A stretch of 9,074 nucleotides of DNA. Source: Hydrogenophaga sp. GTDB taxonomy: Bacteria; Pseudomonadota; Gammaproteobacteria; Burkholderiales; Burkholderiaceae_C. Below the pieces are notes generated by a model that saw nothing but the letters and a program-made list of their open reading frames with translations, was not told where the DNA came from and searched no databases. Below, piece after piece: positions 6,197 through 9,074 of this stretch. Every line of letters starts with the position of its first letter. Positions within the stretch are counted from its first letter, which is position 1. Where the stretch lies: positions 1-9,074 of the forward strand of contig JAUXXN010000441.1 in assembly GCA_030684755.1 (NCBI GenBank), read 5' to 3'. Both the position numbers and the translations under genes were made by a program.

Positions 6197-7003
6197 TCAG
6201 TCGAGCGACTCGGGTTCGGGTTCTTGGTCCAGGTAGGTATCGGCATCGGTCTGTTCGACCTTGGCTTTTTTGATGGGCTCGTGCGACCATTTCCAGAGCA
6301 ACTGAGCAACTTCGTCCAGACCTTGTTTCTTCAGGGCCGAAAACAACATGGCTTCACCGCCGCCGCTCTGCAGTCTTGCAATTGACAAGGCCTTGGCCGC
6401 CTCGGAGCGGCTGAGTTTGTCGGATTTGGTCAGCAGCACCAGAAACTTCAAGCCTGCTTGAACACGCGGTCGAATCACGTCAAGCAAAATTTCATCCAGT
6501 TCGGTCATGCCCAGACGCGGGTCGATCAACAGCACCACGCCTGTAAGGTTCTCGCGGGTCATTAAGTAATTTCCCATCACCCGTTGCCAGCGCAGTTTGG
6601 CCTCGCGCGGCACAGCGGCATAACCATAGCCCGGCAAATCGGCCAAAACGGCGTCAGTCACCCCTTGTTTGCCCAGGGAAAACAGGTTGATACTTTGTGT
6701 GCGACCGGGCGTTTTGGATGCAAATGCTAGGCGCTTTTGCTGCGTCAATGTGTTGATACAGGTGGATTTACCGGCATTGGAGCGACCAACGAAGGCGATT
6801 TCAGGTGTGTCCAGTGCTGGCAGATGTTCCAGTTGCGGCGCAGTGGTGAGAAAGCGCGCGGTGTGCAACCAGCCATGAGCTATTTTGGGTTCCACGGTGG
6901 TTGGCACTGGGTTTTTTCCATCGCTGGCATGTTCGGTCTTGGTGGCCGGAGCGTCCTGGGACGGTGAATTGGAGGCGGGGGCTGGAGTGTAGTGTTGGGT
7001 CAT
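6197..7003 (-). CDS. engB: Ribosome biogenesis GTP-binding protein EngB/YsxC/YihA
   Basis: EngB is a small cytoplasmic GTPase of the TrmE-Era-EngA-EngB class, needed for late assembly of the 50S ribosomal subunit and essential in many bacteria. All GTPase motifs are present: G1 GRSNAGKS (73-80), the G2 region around TPGRT (98-102), G3 DLPGYG (122-127), G4 TKSD (192-195) and G5 FSALK (221-225). At 268 residues it is longer than the common 195-220. The excess is a polar N-terminal tail of about 40 residues and an acidic C-terminal tail (DADTYLDQEPEPESLD), both probably disordered. The ATG at 7003 has no Shine-Dalgarno sequence, and no other start precedes the domain in frame, so the tail is likely real. 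It is divergent from the cytochrome c4 gene, a neighbour pairing I associate with betaproteobacteria. Confidence 0.96.
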   Translation of the reverse strand: MTQHYTPAPASNSPSQDAPATKTEHASDGKNPVPTTVEPKIAHGWLHTARFLTTAPQLEHLPALDTPEIAFVGRSNAGKSTCINTLTQQKRLAFASKTPGRTQSINLFSLGKQGVTDAVLADLPGYGYAAVPREAKLRWQRVMGNYLMTRENLTGVVLLIDPRLGMTELDEILLDVIRPRVQAGLKFLVLLTKSDKLSRSEAAKALSIARLQSGGGEAMLFSALKKQGLDEVAQLLWKWSHEPIKKAKVEQTDADTYLDQEPEPESLD

Positions 7004-7024
7004 TTGGGGTTTTCCCGGTGGGGC

Positions 7025-7034
7025 ATTGTAAAAT
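7025..7034. promoter_or_regulatory. Overlapping divergent -10 elements for engB and cytochrome c4
   Basis: Within the 101-bp divergent spacer, TAAAAT (7029-7034, plus) and TACAAT (7030-7025, minus) both resemble -10 hexamers and share two bases. They would give leaders of about 64 nt for the cytochrome gene and about 15 nt for engB. Neither has a good -35 at 16-18 bp. If both are real, polymerase could occupy only one at a time. Confidence 0.35.
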
Positions 7035-7104
7035 TGAAGTGCTTAGAACAAAACTACCGCGAACCTCTTCAACCGAACCCGTCGCTACCGACGTCAGCCC
7101 AGAC

Positions 7105-7719
7105 ATGAAATTGCCTGTTTCACTCCTTTGCGCCGCTGCCGCTGCAGCCCTGTCGTTCAGCGCCCATGCCCAGTCGGCCAAGCCCGATCTGGCCAAAGGT
7201 GCGGCCTTGTATGGTCAGATGTGTGTGGCCTGCCACGCCGCCGACGGCAATTCGACCACACCGATCAACCCTTCGCTGGCACAGCAGCACCCTGAATACC
7301 TCATCAAGCAGTTGCAGGAATTCAAATCGGGCAAGCGTAACAACGCCATCATGAAGGGTTTTGCTGCGGCACTGTCCGATGATGACATGCGCGACATCTC
7401 GTTCTGGCTGGCAGACCAGAAAGCCAAGACCGGCTTTGCACAAGAAAAAGAACTTGTTCGACTGGGTGAGCGCATTTACCGAGGCGGCATTGCTGATCGC
7501 CAGATCGCCGCTTGTGCCGGTTGCCACAGCCCCAACGGCGCGGGCATCCCGTCCCAGTATCCCCGCCTGTCTGGCCAGCACGCCGAGTACACGGCCAGCC
7601 AGCTGAACGCCTTCCGCAGTGGAGAGCGCAACAACAACGCCCAGATGACTGGCGTTGCGGCCAAGATGAACGACCGCGAGATCAAGGCAGTGTCGGACTA
7701 TATTGCCGGACTGCGCTGA
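7105..7719 (+). CDS. Secreted diheme cytochrome c4
   Basis: This 204-residue precursor has a Sec signal peptide (1-22: Lys2, a hydrophobic run of alanines and leucines, and an AHA cleavage site before Gln23). The mature part has two tandem cytochrome c domains with heme-attachment motifs CVACH (40-44) and CAGCH (137-141). Met83 and Met181 (or Met188) are the likely axial ligands. The two-domain repeat (EFKSGKRNNAIM versus AFRSGERNNNAQM) and the length fit cytochrome c4, a periplasmic electron carrier that passes electrons from the bc1 complex or other donors to terminal oxidases such as cbb3. The ATG at 7105 is chosen because it begins the signal peptide; the open frame extends further upstream but without coding character. 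No clear Shine-Dalgarno sequence precedes it. The resB gene downstream encodes part of the system that attaches heme to such proteins. Confidence 0.95.
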   Translation: MKLPVSLLCAAAAAALSFSAHAQSAKPDLAKGAALYGQMCVACHAADGNSTTPINPSLAQQHPEYLIKQLQEFKSGKRNNAIMKGFAAALSDDDMRDISFWLADQKAKTGFAQEKELVRLGERIYRGGIADRQIAACAGCHSPNGAGIPSQYPRLSGQHAEYTASQLNAFRSGERNNNAQMTGVAAKMNDREIKAVSDYIAGLR

Positions 7720-7735
7720 TTTTTCGGTTCGTGCA

Positions 7736-7757
7736 ATCCCCCTCAGTGGGAGGGGAT
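7736..7757 (+). other. GC-rich hairpin after the cytochrome c4 stop
   Basis: CCCCTC (7739-7744) pairs perfectly with GAGGGG (7750-7755) around an AGTGG loop, extended by AT/AT at the base past one bulged C. It starts about 17 bases after the stop codon. The following ATATAAGC is not a U-run, so it is a 3'-UTR hairpin, not a clear terminator. Confidence 0.5.
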
Positions 7758-7760
7758 ATA

Positions 7761-7818
7761 AGCAGACGTTAATATTCAACGTCACAATACGAATGAACCT
7801 CTTTTGTATTGAACTGCT
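7761..7818 (+). other. Possible three-way-junction RNA element upstream of resB
   Basis: AGCAG (7761-7765) can pair with CTGCT (7814-7818), enclosing two further hairpins: GACGTT/AACGTC (7765-7770 with 7778-7783, loop AATATTC) and CAATAC/GTATTG (7785-7790 with 7806-7811, 15-nt loop). The outer and first inner stems compete for G7765. The element is AT-richer than its surroundings and is followed 22 bp later by an intrinsic terminator. Whether it is a leader element, a small RNA or chance is not decided by one sequence. Confidence 0.3.
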
Positions 7819-7840
7819 GATCGAAAACCACATCACATCA

Positions 7841-7875
7841 GGGCGAGTTCTGGAGTAACCAGACCCGCCCTTTTT
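7841..7875 (+). terminator. Strong intrinsic terminator just upstream of resB
   Basis: GGGCG (7841-7845) pairs with CGCCC (7866-7870), and TCTGG (7849-7853) pairs with CCAGA (7859-7863) around an AGTAA loop. The outer stem runs directly into TTTTTG (7871-7876). It may end the cytochrome c4 transcript, but it lies about 120 bp after that stop and its tail is only 25 bp before the resB start codon. There is no room for a resB promoter after it, so some transcription must pass through or be controlled here. Confidence 0.8.
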
Positions 7876-7900
7876 GTTGCCCTTCACCCATGCTTCTCAC

Positions 7901-9074
7901 ATGACCGTTTCCACCCAAGGCATGCAACTCAAAACCGGCTCGCGCCTGGCCGGTGAACTGGTGGAGTTGCTGTCGTCCATGCGTTTCGCCATCTCTTTGT
8001 TGACGGTGATTTGCATCGCTTCCGTGATCGGCACGGTGGTCAAGCAGCACGAGCCAGCCAACAACTATGTGAACCAGTTTGGTCCGTTTTGGGCCGACGT
8101 GTTTGGCAGCGCCAACCTGTTTTCGGTCTACAGCGCCTGGTGGTTTTTGCTGATCTTGGCGTTTCTCGTCATCAGCACCAGCCTGTGCATCATCCGCAAC
8201 ACGCCCAAGATTTTTTCCGATTTCAAGGCCTACAAAGAAAACATCCGTGAGCAAAGCCTGAAAGCTTTTCCCAGCCGAGCCGAGGCACGCCTAGACGAAA
8301 TGCCAGAAAAGGCAGCCAACCGTATCGGCCAATCTTTGCTGGGGGCAGGCTGGAAGGTGAAGCTGCAGTCGCGTGAAACTGCAAGTGGAACGGGCTGGAT
8401 GGTCGCCGCCAAAAAAGGTGTGGCCAACAAGATCGGTTACCTAGCCGCACACAGTGCCATTGTGCTGGTGTGTATTGGCGGCCTGCTGGATGGCGATCTG
8501 ATCGTGCGAACCCAGATGTGGTTCACCGACAAGACACCGTTCACCGGCGGTGGTCTGATTGCCGACGTGCCCGTTCAGCACCGCTTGCCTGCCAGCAACC
8601 CGACGTTCAGAGGCAATTTGTTGGTGACCGAGGGCACGACTGCCAGCACCGCCATTCTTGCCCAACCCGAGGGTGTGATGCTACAAGATCTGCCGTTCTC
8701 GGTGGAACTGAAAAAATTCATCGTCGAGTACTACGACACGGGCATGCCCAAGCTGTTTGCCAGCGACATTGTGATCCACGACCATGAGACCGGCGAGAAG
8801 AAGGAAGCGCGGGTCGAGGTGAACCACCCAGCCAGCCACCGTGGTATCAATATTTACCAGTCGAGCTTTGACGATGGAGGCTCCAAAGTCACTCTCCAAG
8901 CCATGCCCATCAATGGACCCGCCAAGGACTTTGAGATTTCGGGCGTGATTGGTGGCACCAGCGCGCTCACCAACGGCGACGACATGATGACGCTGGAATA
9001 CACCAGCTTGCGGATCATCTATGTAGAGAACTTTTCAGAAGTGGCAGGCGCCCCAGGCGTTGACGTGCGCAAGG
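7901..9074 (+). CDS. resB: ResB/Ccs1 cytochrome c biogenesis protein (partial, runs off the right edge)
   Basis: The frame is open from ATG 7901 to the window end (391 codons), so the C-terminus is missing. ResB (Ccs1, CcsB) with CcsA (ResC) forms the system II heme transporter/lyase, which carries heme across the inner membrane and attaches it to CXXCH motifs of apocytochromes. Visible: an N-terminal cytoplasmic stretch with LSSMRFAI, TM1 (about 29-47), a short loop QHEPANNYVNQFGPFW typical of the family, TM2 (about 80-98, then IIRNTPK), TM3 (about 181-197, GYLAAHSAIVLVCIGGLLDG) with His184 as the likely heme-binding histidine, then the start of the large periplasmic domain, including NHPASHRGINIYQSSF. 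No Shine-Dalgarno sequence precedes the ATG; an internal ATG at codon 8 (7922) is an alternative. It lies downstream of cytochrome c4, a plausible client. I expect ccsA next. Confidence 0.93.
   Translation, partial: MTVSTQGMQLKTGSRLAGELVELLSSMRFAISLLTVICIASVIGTVVKQHEPANNYVNQFGPFWADVFGSANLFSVYSAWWFLLILAFLVISTSLCIIRNTPKIFSDFKAYKENIREQSLKAFPSRAEARLDEMPEKAANRIGQSLLGAGWKVKLQSRETASGTGWMVAAKKGVANKIGYLAAHSAIVLVCIGGLLDGDLIVRTQMWFTDKTPFTGGGLIADVPVQHRLPASNPTFRGNLLVTEGTTASTAILAQPEGVMLQDLPFSVELKKFIVEYYDTGMPKLFASDIVIHDHETGEKKEARVEVNHPASHRGINIYQSSFDDGGSKVTLQAMPINGPAKDFEISGVIGGTSALTNGDDMMTLEYTSLRIIYVENFSEVAGAPGVDVRK

Noticed and set aside
6901..7104. Upstream extension of the cytochrome c4 reading frame to 6901
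   Set aside because: The extension overlaps the engB coding start and would bury the signal peptide internally. The ATG at 7105 gives a proper secreted precursor.
7120..7887. 255-codon minus-strand frame opposite cytochrome c4
   Set aside because: The plus strand encodes a clear signal peptide and two CXXCH heme motifs. The minus frame is a GC-driven shadow.
1..9074. Mobile elements, CRISPR arrays, tRNA genes, phage or defence genes
   Set aside because: No transposase or integrase, no regularly spaced direct repeats, no tRNA-like cloverleaf or CCA-ended gene and no terminal inverted repeats were seen. All the large reading frames are core functions.

Overview
The window reads as a chromosomal housekeeping segment from a GC-rich betaproteobacterium, most likely Burkholderiales and probably Comamonadaceae-like. 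The basis is the protein style (MetK, EngB with a long N-terminal tail, tandem LpxL-type acyltransferases, a diheme cytochrome c4 beside ResB), the HrcA/CIRCE control of groES, and a metK | lpxL-lpxL arrangement familiar from that group. No mobile element, CRISPR array, tRNA or rRNA was seen.

Left end: only the first 12 codons of groES are present (minus strand, 38 to 1). Upstream of it lie a textbook CIRCE operator and a sigma70-type promoter that also has a sigma32-like -35. Next, reading toward groES, is a large soluble multi-PAS sensor histidine kinase (318-2552). Its N-terminus carries a partial duplicate of its own first PAS domain. A non-coding stretch of about 390 bp (2553-2940) separates it from metK.

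Centre: metK (minus) has a leader of about 105 nt with several mutually exclusive pairings. One of these could sequester the Shine-Dalgarno sequence. Divergent from metK are two tandem lipid A late acyltransferases (plus), one with an HX4E and one with an HX4D active-site motif. They converge on engB (minus), an essential ribosome-assembly GTPase.

Right end: engB and a secreted diheme cytochrome c4 gene are divergent and share a 101-bp promoter region. Downstream of the cytochrome is a structured 181-bp spacer: a GC hairpin, a possible three-way junction and a strong intrinsic terminator. The terminator ends only about 25 bp before the start of resB (system II cytochrome c maturation), which runs off the window. 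Cytochrome c4 is a likely client of the ResB/CcsA machinery, so these two genes make functional sense together.

The coding content is ordinary. The most interesting unexplained signals are the metK leader and the structured, terminator-bearing leader of resB. Both could be cis-regulatory RNAs, but they rest on hand-found stems of 4-6 bp and need comparative support.
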